From positions 654,343-718,342 of the forward strand of contig CAKNEZ010000002.1 in the NCBI GenBank assembly GCA_930367205.1: a stretch of DNA of 64,000 bases, given 5' to 3'. The position numbers and the translations under genes are program-made. Below, piece by piece: positions 21,006 to 32,334 of the stretch. This stretch comes from Acanthosoma haemorrhoidale (Eukaryota > Arthropoda > Insecta > Hemiptera > Acanthosomatidae). Position 1 is the stretch's first letter. The number at the start of each line of letters is the position of its first letter. The notes under the pieces were generated by a model. The model made no database searches, was not told the DNA's origin, and saw only the letters and a program-made list of their open reading frames with translations.

Positions 21006-23265
21006 CCCATAAAGATTTGCTGGGTGGTTGGTGATCACTTAATATCGTAAAAAATATAAAATATGTTTATAGTTGTAATTATAAGTAGCTAATATTTCAT
21101 AGAAAAATTAAAGCTATCTCAAGACAACCAGAAAGAGAAACAGGCGTTGCCTTATAAATCACAGCTTTATTTCTACGACTTTCGGCTGTTCAATAGTAAA
21201 GCCCCATGTGGGAAATCTAGGAAGCTTGGTTAGTAAGATGTAGCTGCATCTTTGACTCGAAGGAACACCGCGATGGAGTCAATGATGTGGGTCATTGCAG
21301 TTCTGTTGGGTCTAGACAGAAACCACTGCTTCTCTAAGGTTGTGATTACCAAAAAAGGCTTTACTTACAAACAAGTACTATAGCCTTCCATTTTGTTTTA
21401 TATATCTGTACGATTTAGGATATCTTTGATTAAGCTGAAATTTTAAGCGAACATTTCCCAAAATCTTGAGATATGCTGATTATTTGTTTATTCACATAAA
21501 ATACTGGAAAGAAAAAAAAAAAAAAAATCCATGCTTTTCTAACGCAAAAATAACAAATTTTTAAAAACTAATATCGTTTGAGGTTTTATTTTCGTACAAC
21601 TGACTACTTCAATTTTTGATATGGTATAGCAAATAAAAGGAAGTCAATTTTGTAATATCAAGCACTTCGATGATGTTACTAATTATATTTTCCTGATCGA
21701 TTTTCGAAATTCTATTGAATTCTATTTATTCACATAAAAAACCAAAGTTTTTGTTATTTAAATATTTGAAAATAATTTGTTACCAATCTGATTTTATGTT
21801 GTTGTTTTATTGTGTGATTACAGTCCTCCAAAATATTACAAAACTGTCCTTATCAGCCCTGAAAGATCTTTAATTTAACACCCTGCAAAATCATTACTCA
21901 TATATTATCCGATTAATGACACTTATAAGACTACTTTCAATACAAAAATATTTAACTTAATATCCCTACTCCAAATGAGTGTAAAATGTTTTCATGAATT
22001 ACCAATCGTCTAATTAGTTGAGGCAATGTGTCATTTAATATGGGACATTAAATGAAAATAACATGCAAAATATCACCTTTATTTTGTTCAAATGGTTTAG
22101 AATTGCGAACGCCAAATAAATTTCAACAATTAAAAAAACAACGTATCATTAATCAGGCTGATAAAATATTTTATTTGATACCGTACTCAATACGATAGAA
22201 AAACATTATATATATATATATATATAATTTTTTAAATAAATATTACTTAGGAAACTATTATTATGTTTTTATTATTAACTAATTATTAAACCGTAATTAT
22301 GTTTTATGGAATTATTTTTCGTGTCTTATGTAACATTGTTCTTACCTTAATCTTACGGAATCTTGGTATAAAATTTCAGGTTTATAGTTCAAACAAGAGA
22401 CTCACAATAGGCAGAACAGACAGACCACAGATAAATGATTTTCTGATCTAAGAAAATTAAAAAAAAAAACCTAAAAATTAATAAATATATGAGAAACTGG
22501 GGCACCAATTGTTTTTTCCTTAATTTTCTAGAGATCGTTTCATCTCAGAAGAACTTAATGTAGGTGATAAGTTTTACTGGTATAGTCCAAACTGAAATGT
22601 CCATTTCGTCAACATAATTTCGTCATAGTCTTTTCATAGAACTATGATCTACCACAAGTTGTTATGAGGTCAAATGGACGATGATATATATTTTTTTAAC
22701 ATTACAAATTACTTCATATTTCATCAAAATAAATCTTTTTCTCATCCCCATATAAACTAATTTTAATTCATTCCACAAGATTTGTGATTAGTGTGTACGG
22801 AAGTTGCCACAAAAGGGTTTCGTTATGCATATATGTGCATAGTATTAAATACAAATTGTTGTTGTTGTACAAATTTACCTTGCTTTGAGAAATCCTTCCC
22901 AATCGGTATTCAAGTCTCCGTCGCTCATCTCAGAAAATACGGACTCGTAGAAGACAAGCACTCGGCTCCTGGAAAGGAAGATGAACTGATAAGAGAACTG
23001 TGTGAGGCTTGATATGATTGGTTGCCTTATCACCCCCACCTTCTTTGTTATAAGGCGGGATTAGGAATATTGGCCAATAAACATCCTTCTTAGTGAACCA
23101 GCGGATAAGCGAGCGTGTCTTATCTCAGTCAGCCTTTTTTTCCTTCTCTGTGTTAGAATAACATAATGTTATCTATACATTCAGGTGCGAAACCTCAAAC
23201 GCAAAATACACAATCGTGAGCAGGGTCAATTATAAAACAACTGATCGTATTTAAATTTCTTGTCA
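21006..23265. other. Long AT-rich stretch without a supportable gene
   Basis: No domain recognised. Holds a (TA)n run at about 22,207-22,227 and a T/A-rich background. A 73-codon frame at 22,791-23,012 lacks features I would trust. Confidence 0.5.
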
Positions 23266-23267
23266 TT

Positions 23268-23473
23268 CGATCGATATTTACAATTTTCATTCACTCGCCC
23301 ATCCCCAGATCAACAGCCCAGAGACCTCCCAAATCCACAAGGTTGTCACCTCCCTCGCATACGAAAGAGGAAGCGGAGTCTTAAGAAGTCCCCCAACTTC
23401 TTCAGCCGTGTACACTGGATAAGAGCCAGTGGAGGCTGAACAAGAGCGTGAGAGCCACAGACGCTCAGGACAT
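23268..23473 (-). mobile_element. Jockey-like LINE 3'-UTR fragment (J1)
   Basis: Matches the reverse complement of the 3' region of the LINE copies at 26.1-26.4 and 27.5-27.8 kb (CATTCACTCGC, GTCACCTCCCTCGCA and GAGGAAGCGGAGTCTT landmarks). It ends abruptly against the mariner at 23,474. Confidence 0.8.
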
Positions 23474-24214
23474 GCCGCGTTTGCTCACGTTAGACCAAAA
23501 ACGTGTTGGAATGAACAATTGCAACGCTCTGTTGGCGCAGTTTAGGCGCAATAAATCCAAGTTTTGGCGCCGATTAATTATTGTAAATGAAACTTGGATA
23601 CACCATTAAACGCCCGAAACGAAAATACAAAGGGGGAACCGGCCCCAAAAAAAGCAAAAACTGTTTTTTCGGCTGGGAAAGTGATGGCGACTGTTTTTTG
23701 GGATAGTCATGGAGTTATTTTGGTCGATTATCTTCAAAAAGGAAAACCATTACAGGAGCATACTACGTATCATTACTTGACAAGCTGAAGGCAGAACTTG
23801 CGGAAAACCGGCCAGATTTGCAGAAAAAGAAAATCCTGTTTCACCAAGACAACGCACCATCTCACACCTCAGTGGTTGCCATGGCGAAAATCCATGAATT
23901 ACGGTTTGAACTGCTTGACCATCCGCCTTACTCACCAGATCTAGCCCCAAGCGCCTTCTTTTGGTTCCCGCATCTAAAACTTGCGCTCGGAGGACAGAGC
24001 TTTTCGTCAAATGAAGAGGCAATCTTCTTCGTGAACGATTATTTTGCAGAGAAAAACGCCGAGTACTATTTGGATGGGTTACAGAGATGGGAGCATCGCT
24101 GGGAGAAGTGTGTAGAGTTACAAGGAGACTATGTTGAAAAATAAAAAAAAAATTCTGAAAAAACGTCTTGTATCTTTGTTAGGTTGGAAACTTTTCAGAC
24201 CACCCTCGTATATA
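23474..24214 (+). pseudogene. Mariner (D34D) transposase, inactive
   Basis: Collinear mariner transposase pieces: a conserved NETWIHH block (about 23,588-23,608), APKKAKT and GKVMATVFWDSHG (23,640-23,710), FHQDNAPSH (about 23,838) and HPPYSPDLAPSAFF (about 23,925), ending GDYVEK at 24,144. Two of the three catalytic aspartates are lost: the first is Asn (NETW for DETW) and the last, 35 residues after the Asp of HQDN, is Ala (PSAFF for PSDFF). Frameshifts lie near 23,600 and 23,790. The right terminal sequence ends TTTTCAGACCACCCTCGTA at 24,211. The 5' end is missing; it abuts a LINE fragment. Confidence 0.88.
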
Positions 24215-25045
24215 CTACATATCCTGGATTTTGTGCAAAGTACCAAATTTAGTGCTAATTCACTAGCAACACATTGCACATACATATAAACACGTGCATA
24301 ATACATAACATTCTTTACATAACATTTGTCTTAATTTTTTTGGCATATTTTAATGGAAAATTTTTAAAACTACAAGGACAAACAAACATTTATTCACGTA
24401 GCTGGAATAGAAGTTTGTTCAGCTTTATCTTCCAGCGGCGATTGTCGGGTCTTGTCAGTGAATATTTTCGAAAACAAAAAATAAAGTTGGTATCAATAGA
24501 CAGCTCGACAACGGTAGATGTGTTTAGCAAGAGCAGTCTCAGCATATTCCCAATGGCGATAGTGAAGTTTCCATGGTGAACAAAAACACCACACATTTTC
24601 GCATAACAAGTTCAATCAACTTCAATTTAAAAACGATTCTCTTTTTATTCTTGTAATGAAATAAAAATAAATCTATGCACATCTATGAAGTAGTTTTTTT
24701 TTCTCCACCGAGAGTAGCAAATATACTTTTGTAGCCAACGAACGAAGTTTTGTATCGAAAGAAGGCATCGTGCTAACAGCAACTAAATTTAGGTATCAAG
24801 ATAGATAACACTGGTAAAGTAGATTAGGCATCGGAGAACGGTAGACTAGGAGACTATCGAAATTGCATAATTTTTGGGTCTTAAGTCACTGTTATGTTTT
24901 AGTACTGTCGTAGAATTTAATTTTTTGGCTGAATACGTAGTCAGTATTACCATGAAGGTTAAATTTACTCCGATATAGGAGTCATCCAATAGCAAATCGC
25001 CGGGGCGAACAAACAGTGGCCAGCTCATATTTTTATTATTGTTTT
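24215..25045. other. No recognisable gene
   Basis: AT-rich sequence; short frames only. Confidence 0.5.
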
Positions 25046-25049
25046 ATAT

Positions 25050-25267
25050 AACAACAACTTTATAATGATAAAATTACAATCTGCCTTTTTGGAAAATAAG
25101 TAATTGTGATAAATGTTCTCATTTATACTATATTTACAATATTCCTTCACTCGCTCATTCATACAGTATTTACTAACAGCCCAGAGGCCTCCTAAGTCAA
25201 CATGGTTGTCACCTCCCTCGCACGAGAAGGAGGAAGCGGAGTCTTGGAAAGTCCCCCGCGCCCACGG
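25050..25267 (-). mobile_element. Jockey-like LINE 3' fragment (J2)
   Basis: Reverse complement of the LINE 3' UTR with landmarks CATTCACTCGCTCATTC and GTCACCTCCCTCGCA; ends near the sequence for CCCACGCTCC. No coding part. Confidence 0.8.
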
Positions 25268-25737
25268 AGCTATTTTAAAAACAATATCTCTAAAAGTAAC
25301 TCGGGCCTCTCATACGGTTAACTGCTTCATGCATCTTCTGGTATGAGCGTATATAAAATCAAAGTATATATAATTATGTATCACCTAAGAATCTGAAGTA
25401 ATAACATTGTGTGATACTAAAAAAAAAAAATAAAAAACCCGACACACAAGTTATCACTGTAGCTTAATAACAATAGCTTTGTTTTATCGTAGAATTAATC
25501 GGAAAAACGATATAGAGACCAGTTTTTCCCCATAAAGCATTTTTTATTATAACGCCCATCGAGAGAATAAATCGTCTTAAAAGATTATTACTTCCTTCAA
25601 AGGCATTACCGTCGTTTATGTTTGCGACGGTTTGCTGTTGCAAGAAACGTCCCAACTTTTGATAAAAGCAACTGAATCTGCGCATGATGTGGCCTTAAAT
25701 CCTGGTTTGGTCTCATTTACCATTTACCTTCACTAAC
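25268..25737. other. No recognisable gene
   Basis: Contains an A-rich tract near 25,420; no domain seen. Confidence 0.5.
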
Positions 25738-26510
25738 TGTATCCATCTCGAAAACGGCTGACCTGGATCCCACACACGAGGCTAAAAAGACAAGAACTAA
25801 ACAGACACTTTGGACAACTGTAAAGACTACTTCAAAGGACATCACCATCTCTCAATAGATCATAAATTACTAATCTAAAAAGTTATACTTCAGCCAATCT
25901 GGACATACGGAATAGAGCTATGGGGGACATAAAAAAAGTCAAACATCAAGCGTATCCAATCCTTTCAATCAAAAGTCCTGAGAACAATAGCAAATGCCCC
26001 TTATTTCGTCAGCAACAAAACCCTTCATAACGATCTTAATATAACTTACATTCTTCATCTCATCACCCCTCCCCTAGCTGATGAAATTCCCATTGAAAAC
26101 TATCCAACCACACATCCATAAAATCCTCGTAGGAGGCTAAAACGGCAGTGGCCTCGTGACTTGCTATAAATACGTGTCAGTGGGAGTCCTTGCAATGGCC
26201 AGTTTCTCCAATCATGTGCTGAGCATATGTGGCTCTCGCAATCTTTGTCAGCCTCCACCGGTTTGTGTCCGGTGACCCGGTGGACGGAGGAGCGTGGGGG
26301 ACTTCCCAAGACTCCGCTTCCTCTCACGCTTGCGAGGGAGGTGACAATCATATCGATTTGGGAGGTGTCTGGGCTGTTTGTAAATACTATACGAATGAGC
26401 GAGTGAATGATGAATTGTAAATTTGGTATGAATGAGAACATTTATCACAATTACCTATTGCCTAATAAGGCAGATTCTAATTTTAGCACAATAAAGAAGT
26501 TTCAAAATAT
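25738..26510 (+). mobile_element. Jockey-like LINE 3' end with RT C-terminus (J3)
   Basis: Starts in the ORF2 C-terminal region. Scattered frames give a YGIELWG-type motif near 25,905 and a run matching QSFQSKVLR near 25,960, both characteristic of the segment after the reverse transcriptase in Jockey-clade ORF2 proteins. Stops and indels disrupt it. A 3' UTR follows (26,120-26,480), with an AATAAAG signal at about 26,490. The element is 5'-truncated and points the same way as J4, 650 bases downstream. Confidence 0.82.
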
Positions 26511-27160
26511 TTTAAAAATGTATGCCAGTTTTCGTATAATTTATATTCCACTTTGAGGTGGCAGACATTTTTCGTTTATGGATTAATAAAATCCTTCAGA
26601 TAAATCATATCTTCCTGTAAAACTTGACAGGAATGTTTGAGACTATAAAGGCAGTTGCCATAGCCTTATAGATATTTCTTGTGATGGCCAAAAGATAAGA
26701 GCGAACATTGCCGATTGCGATATCTGCATGTTTTATAGTCACAGATTTTGTTTGCTGACTCAGCACGTTGATGCAACCACTTCGTATCTTTGAAGGAAGA
26801 GATTAGCTGAGGTTAGTCACTACTCATCTGCTATAATCGGTGAGGGCTTTGGTCTTATGAATAATCATACATGATAGTACAATGTGTGCACCTACGCAGG
26901 ATCAATAAACCATTTCACTGACAAGCTTGTGTGTGCCACACGATTCGACTATAAGCGGAAATGCCGGCCCGACCATTTAGTTAGGTATGTGACTAATCCA
27001 AGTAAAGAACGGTACAAGCAATATTGGTCCCTACCGTTTGCACTTAAGGTATATTCAAGCAGCCCTGTTTGTACTCTGTAGAACACTGATCTGCAGCTCG
27101 TGCCTCTCCTTCTCGCCTACAGTCCATACCTGTCTCGCCCAGTGGCCTGTTAATTATTGA
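26511..27160. other. No recognisable gene
   Basis: No repeat or domain noticed between the two LINE copies. Confidence 0.5.
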
Positions 27161-27164
27161 AGTA

Positions 27165-27867
27165 CTGTATAGACTACTTCGAAGGACATCTCATCTATCA
27201 ATAGAAAATAAATTACTAATTTACAAAGTTAAACTTAAGCCAATCTGGAGATTCGGGATAGAGCTATGGGGGGCAGCAAAGAAGTCAAGAGTATCCTTTC
27301 AATCATAAGTCCTGAGAACAATAGTAAATACCCCTTATTATGCCAGCAACAAAACCCTTCATAATGATCTTAATATACCCTACATTCTTGAACCCATCCC
27401 TTCAAAGTTCATGACATTCCATAGTAACCTATCAAAACACCCTAATCCCATAGCACAGTCATTGCACTGCACCACTCATCCTTATAATCCTCCTCGGAGA
27501 CTGAAACGGCAGTGGCTTCGTGACCTGCTATAGATGCGTGACAGTGGGAGTCCTGGCAATAGCCAGTTTCTCCAATCATGTCCTGAGCGTCTGTGGCTCT
27601 AGCACTCTTGGTCAGTTTCCAATGGTTCGTATCCAGTGACGCGGCTGACGGAGGAGCGTGGGGGACTTCCCATGACTACACTTCCTCCTTCGCATGCGAG
27701 GGAGATGACAACCATGTGGATTTCGGTGGTTTCTGGGCTGTTTGTAAATATTATATAAATGAGCGAGTGAATTAAATTGTAAATATGGTATGAATGAGAT
27801 CATTTACCACAATAACTGATTGGCCAATGAGGCAGATTGTAATTTTATCATAATAAACGAGTTTCAA
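27165..27867 (+). mobile_element. Jockey-like LINE 3' end (J4)
   Basis: Second plus-strand copy of the same segment as J3, from the ACTACTTCGAAGGACATC landmark through the ELWG-type coding relic to the 3' UTR and an AATAAACGAG near 27,850. It keeps an internal 100-base segment (about 27,400-27,500) that J3 has lost, so the two are independent insertions rather than a tandem duplication. Confidence 0.82.
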
Positions 27868-28695
27868 TATATATTATTAAAGCAGTTTTTATTAATGTAG
27901 TGTTTTCAAGTATTTACTGTTGTGAGGTCGTTAATTGTACGATATTTGCCATGAAAATGTTCTAATTGATCTGAAATTTGAAAGTGTATTCAGCAACACC
28001 TAGGTTACGGTTTATATATTTTAGTGTCATAACGAATAGTATGTGGTGAAAAGCCCGGTTAGGTTTCTTACCAAGTATCATCTAACTGGCGGGAGCATAC
28101 GTAGAACAATTGTGCTCCAACTCACCCGAAACCAAAACTCCAAGTGTACCAAGAATGTTAAAACCTAGTTTGAAATCGGTTTGTGATTGTCAAAAAGATA
28201 CGAGGATAGGAGTAAGTACTAAGAATCAGAGACATTCCTGCTCACCGTAAAAAGGAAGGTTACAAATATTGTTAGAATTAATTTAAGTTGTGTAACACTT
28301 CACTAAAAACGACTATTTTAATTTTTATTTTGTCTATTAATAATTAATTATACACTTTAAAAATCTTTATTAGTATGGTTTGATTTATAAATTAATGTTT
28401 TCCGGGTCATAAACAAGTAAGTTATTTTGTGAACTAACTTTCTGAATCAGTCAACAGTGTGAGATTGGAAAAAGTGTTCCAACATGTTTCAATTGTTTTC
28501 ACATTTTTTCAATGTTTCAAATACCTACAATTTTTTTTTTATTTATCCATACAGCGAAAAAAAAAAAGATATAGGAACCCTTGTCTTCGTACCATATGTA
28601 ATTCATGTTAAACTTTCTGGCATCCTGAAAGTTTAAATAAATAATCTAATATTTAAGGAGTCCTCTTCCTTGCCCACCTTTGGAAAGAATGCTTT
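27868..28695. other. No recognisable gene
   Basis: AT-rich; no domain or repeat family recognised. Confidence 0.5.
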
Positions 28696-28699
28696 ATTA

Positions 28700-28905
28700 A
28701 GTCCAAATTGGCACTTTCTTTCGCACAAGTAACTCAAGATTGATTGTGATGAAGTCTGTGATCAGGCAAACACAGGCTTGTCGAGCTTGTTGACAATGAA
28801 GAGGATGGGGCGCAGACTGCACCCTGGGGAATCCCAGTGGTACCCGTTCAGTGCTTCGTCTGTACAACCCCAGAATATCACTGATATAAACTTCAACTCC
28901 ATCAC
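28700..28905 (-). pseudogene. Non-LTR reverse transcriptase relic
   Basis: On the minus strand one frame reads TGIPQGAV near 28,830, the block before the catalytic site of non-LTR reverse transcriptases; adjacent frames continue with PILFIVNKLD. The frame shifts several times within 200 bases and no flanking homology remains. It is not obviously from the J1-J6 family. Confidence 0.35.
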
Positions 28906-28930
28906 TCTGTAATTTTATGTTCAATAACAC

Positions 28931-29600
28931 GGTTCTCGCTTTTCATACACTTGAAATATTTCGCTTTTCACACACAACACATGAGCAATGCTGCAAGCAT
29001 TATTTATCACGTACAAATTTTTTTGTCGAATAAATACGAAGAAGGATTCCACGAGCAGTAAGTAAGTTATTTTTTAATGATTGATTCAACAATAACTACT
29101 CAAGAGAGTTAGAATTTCGAAAAAAGAAAATAGTAAGAATTCAATATATTATAATATATATGTTATGTGAGTTGTAATTTATTAAATATACATGTACGTG
29201 AAGCATTAAATGTTCCAAGGGGTTTTATAGATTTAAATTTGTGGCCGAACTTTGCTTAAACTATTTTATAAAAATAAAGTTATGGGCATTTTTAAGCTTT
29301 CATTTAATTAGGTTTATACAATTAAACTAAAAAAAAAAAATTTCTATCTTATTCATTGTGTTGTTGATTGTATTGTGTTCTAAACATTGTAAATAATTAA
29401 CTTCATTTAAGAAAATATTGTTTTAGATAAATATTTACTGAGTAGGTGCTATGAGGTTAAGTGATAGTTAGATTATTACTAATTAATTTCACGAGCCTTC
29501 CAGTGCTAAAAGGAAAGGTGGCAACCTTTAGATAGCCTACTAATCACAGACTATAACCCTACTAGTTTTCTTCATGATCTTATCTCTACCAGCAGTACTT
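28931..29600. other. No recognisable gene
   Basis: Very AT-rich; no feature supported. Confidence 0.5.
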
Positions 29601-29670
29601 CTTAAGTTACAACCCATGGCTGCTTACAAGCACTTTTTCATCGTTATTACTGAAATTTTTACCAGTAGTT

Positions 29671-30297
29671 TTATAAACTTCGAAATAAACGATAATCCGA
29701 TGGTGCAAGGTCGGGGCTGTATGGGGGATGCGAAATCACTTCCCAACCAGCTACAATAGTTTCATACGTGTTGCTAAAGATGTGTGAGGCCTCGCATTGT
29801 CGTGGCGGAACCCAAATATCGAGCTTCTTAACAAGTCCAAGACGTCTTAACTGTTTTGCAATCTCTCGCACAGTTATATGACGATTCGATTCAATCATGG
29901 CTTTCATTTTGTCATCATCAACTTGAGAAGGTCGACCAGAACGTTGGTCATCTTTCAGTAAAAAATATCCAGAACGAAGTTCTGACACTCGCGTTCTGTT
30001 AAACAATCAACACCGTAAACTTCACATATCTCTTTGTGAGCCTCAGCCACTTTCTTGCCTTTATGAAAATAAAAAAGTAAAATGTGTCAAAAATGCTTAT
30101 TTTTGCACTCCATGTTAATATTGATCATAAACTGACAGTTGTAAACAAAATTACACGGAATTTCTTTCAATAGCAGCCTAAAGGTATCGACTACCAAATC
30201 TCAAATGAAAAAAATTCTAACATTGACAAAAGAATAACGAAACAAACATAACGCTACCTACTGGTGCAACTGAAACCACTTTCTTGCCAAACTAATA
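29671..30297 (-). pseudogene. Mariner with internal deletion
   Basis: Minus strand. A terminal-repeat-like TAGTTTGGCAAGAAAGTGG reads inward from about 30,297, a 5' non-coding part follows, then coding pieces: KVAEAHKEICEVYGVD (about 30,010-30,060) and DDQRSGRPSQVDDDKM with TVREIAKQL (29,850-29,960), the N-terminal helix-turn-helix region. The frame then jumps to LVKKLDIWVP and HPPYSPDLAPSDYRLF (29,690-29,840), losing most of the catalytic core including the first two aspartates, while the last Asp (PSDYRLF) remains. This resembles a deletion-derivative mariner that could only move in trans. It is a different subfamily from the copy at 23.5 kb. Confidence 0.82.
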
Positions 30298-30690
30298 TTA
30301 TATTTCCACCCCATTCATTTCCTGTCAAATAAACTGCGGTAAACATTAGGCTCATGTAATTATAAAAGAAGTGAACAACAAGGATGTGCCATGTCTACTT
30401 CGATATAGAAAAGGACTTCGATATGGCCCTAAAAAAAATTTGGATTGGAACACGAAGAGCAATATGTGGAAATAATTTTCTTAAGCAGAAAAAATTTCAT
30501 GTGCAATTTCTGCAAGAAGCTTATAGAACCTCACAAAGGTCAGTCTTGCGCACTACTGGAAAAAGGTCTTCGTGGTTCCAAGAGATTCATGCCGTTCACG
30601 TCTGTTTTCTTGACCATTAACCCTTCTTTGGGACCTTCCCTTGATTCACTAAAAACCAACCATAAATGGTATATATAAACCTATATATTG
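30298..30690. other. No recognisable gene
   Basis: A 78-codon frame at 30,384 begins with a DIEKDFD string that recalls reverse transcriptases, but its continuation does not fit. Confidence 0.4.
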
Positions 30691-30699
30691 GTATATAAA

Positions 30700-31356
30700 A
30701 ACCTACTCATGTTCAGGTTCTCCATCCAAACTGTCCAGAAGACTGTAGGGCCAAAGGGAGAGGACGCCTGCCGCGGGCTAGGGTGTCTACGACCCGGGCG
30801 CTGTCCGGCGAGCGTCCAGAAAGAGATAAAATGGGTGCACCTGTGATCTTTGACCTTTGCTGGTGGCCTAGTTGGTAGGATCTTTATTAGTATCGATCTG
30901 ACTCCGTATGGGCGTGTTGGTGTGCCCCGACAGTGCACTATGTTTAGGAGAAGAGGAACAGGGTAGGTTTATAGGTAGTTTATGTGGTCTTGGAATGACC
31001 ACGAATTCACACGCGGTATCTACAGGTAGGCGAAAACCGGCCTGATACCAAAGTTGACTGTGAACCGTAGAAAGGCAGACTGGATCGCTGGGAGAGACGC
31101 TACTAGGTAAAGTTTCAAGGGCCCCAGGAGACCGTCGTCCACAAAGAAGAGGTCTCTTCCAAATGAGGTGCTAGTTTTATCGACACGAAGGCAGAGATTC
31201 CCACTAGGAAGGTGTGGGGTCTGACAACACCGGACTAAAACATAGCGAGTTTAGGAAAGAGAGATGCAGAGGTAGTTGAATAAGAAAGTCATGGCTTGAG
31301 TAGAAAAGTCATGGCTTGAGTAGAGCAGCAAGGGAGAGAGCAAGAGAGCTAGAGAG

Positions 31357-31404
<48 letters not shown>

Positions 31405-31540
31405 CACAGTGTTCTTCAGATGCCGGGCTCCAAGATTGTGTTAAACGCTCTCAATCTGGCCCCTTATAGGCAGGTCAGAGAATAGTCCTCACCCACGCCC
31501 CTAGTGGGCTTCAGCTGTTTCATGCACTAGTTTCCTCTCT
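30700..31540 (-). mobile_element. LTR-D family LTR-like sequence (copy at 31 kb)
   Basis: Reverse-complement counterpart of 19,290-20,040: GGTGTGCCCCGACAGTGC (about 30,918), GGTGTGGGGTCTGACAACACCGG (about 31,210) and a CTATAAGGGGCC-type TATA box on the minus strand near 31,465. A pure (GA)n tract (31,360-31,401) expands the CT-rich tract seen in the other copy. No internal coding region is attached. Confidence 0.5.
31360..31401. repeat. (GA)n microsatellite
   Basis: About 21 uninterrupted GA units, extending an impure GA-rich stretch that starts near 31,330. Confidence 0.95.
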
Positions 31541-31560
31541 TAGCTGACGCTTTAAGGTTT

Positions 31561-32063
31561 TTATTATTAAAGTATAGAAACATAGGTTGATATTTTCTGG
31601 CCCGAGAAGAGGGGAACTTCTATTTATTCGTGGTAACACAACACGAACCATTTTTCAACACAAGATCCGATCGGAACATCATTGACACCGCTAACGTATC
31701 TGTTTCTTTCTATTGCTCTTTTCTTGTCGGTTCAATAATTAATAATAATTAAATCTGAAAAATCAAATTCAAATTCAAAATTCAAAGAAACCCTTACGTT
31801 TTTGCCCCTGTGCCTCTCACTATATCTGTTCTGGCTTTTAATCGTTAGGCAAACGAAGCAAAAATTGTAGGAATAATAGGAGGTTTTTTAGTGGAGTCAC
31901 AGATCCATTGAAATGCTGATAGAGAGAATTATAGTAGGAATGCTTTAATTATCATATCTGGACCTTTTTCTCAATTGGGGAAAATACGGCGCTTCCCTTG
32001 GAGAAATTTGCCAAGGTAAAAATTGGACAGCATTGACTATTTATTTTGATATTTGTCCTTAGA
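31561..32063. other. No recognisable gene
   Basis: Pre-insertion flank of Gypsy-B; no domain recognised. Confidence 0.5.
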
Positions 32064-32334
32064 GGTGCTGATATGTTTAGATAAATCATGGGGAAAAACG
32101 GGTAATAAAATAATTGATAACGTACACGTGGCTTGGAGCGAGAACATGAAGTATATTTATATAAAGGTTACAACAAGGTTACAAATAATGGTTACATGAT
32201 ATAAGGGTTTCAATTATATTAAATAGTCATTAGTTTTAATTATACATAACAGTCTCCCCCACTATTCAAGAATTATTAACATTAAAATAGTACCATGAAT
32301 CAAAAAGTATGTATCTTGTGAGGGGACATCAATA

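Noticed and set aside
22791..23012. 73-codon frame with a charged C-terminus
   Set aside because: No homologous motif, no promoter or splice context; could be an isolated exon but cannot be supported.
30384..30620. DIEKDFD string suggesting a reverse transcriptase
   Set aside because: The continuation does not follow any RT block on either side; chance similarity is likely.
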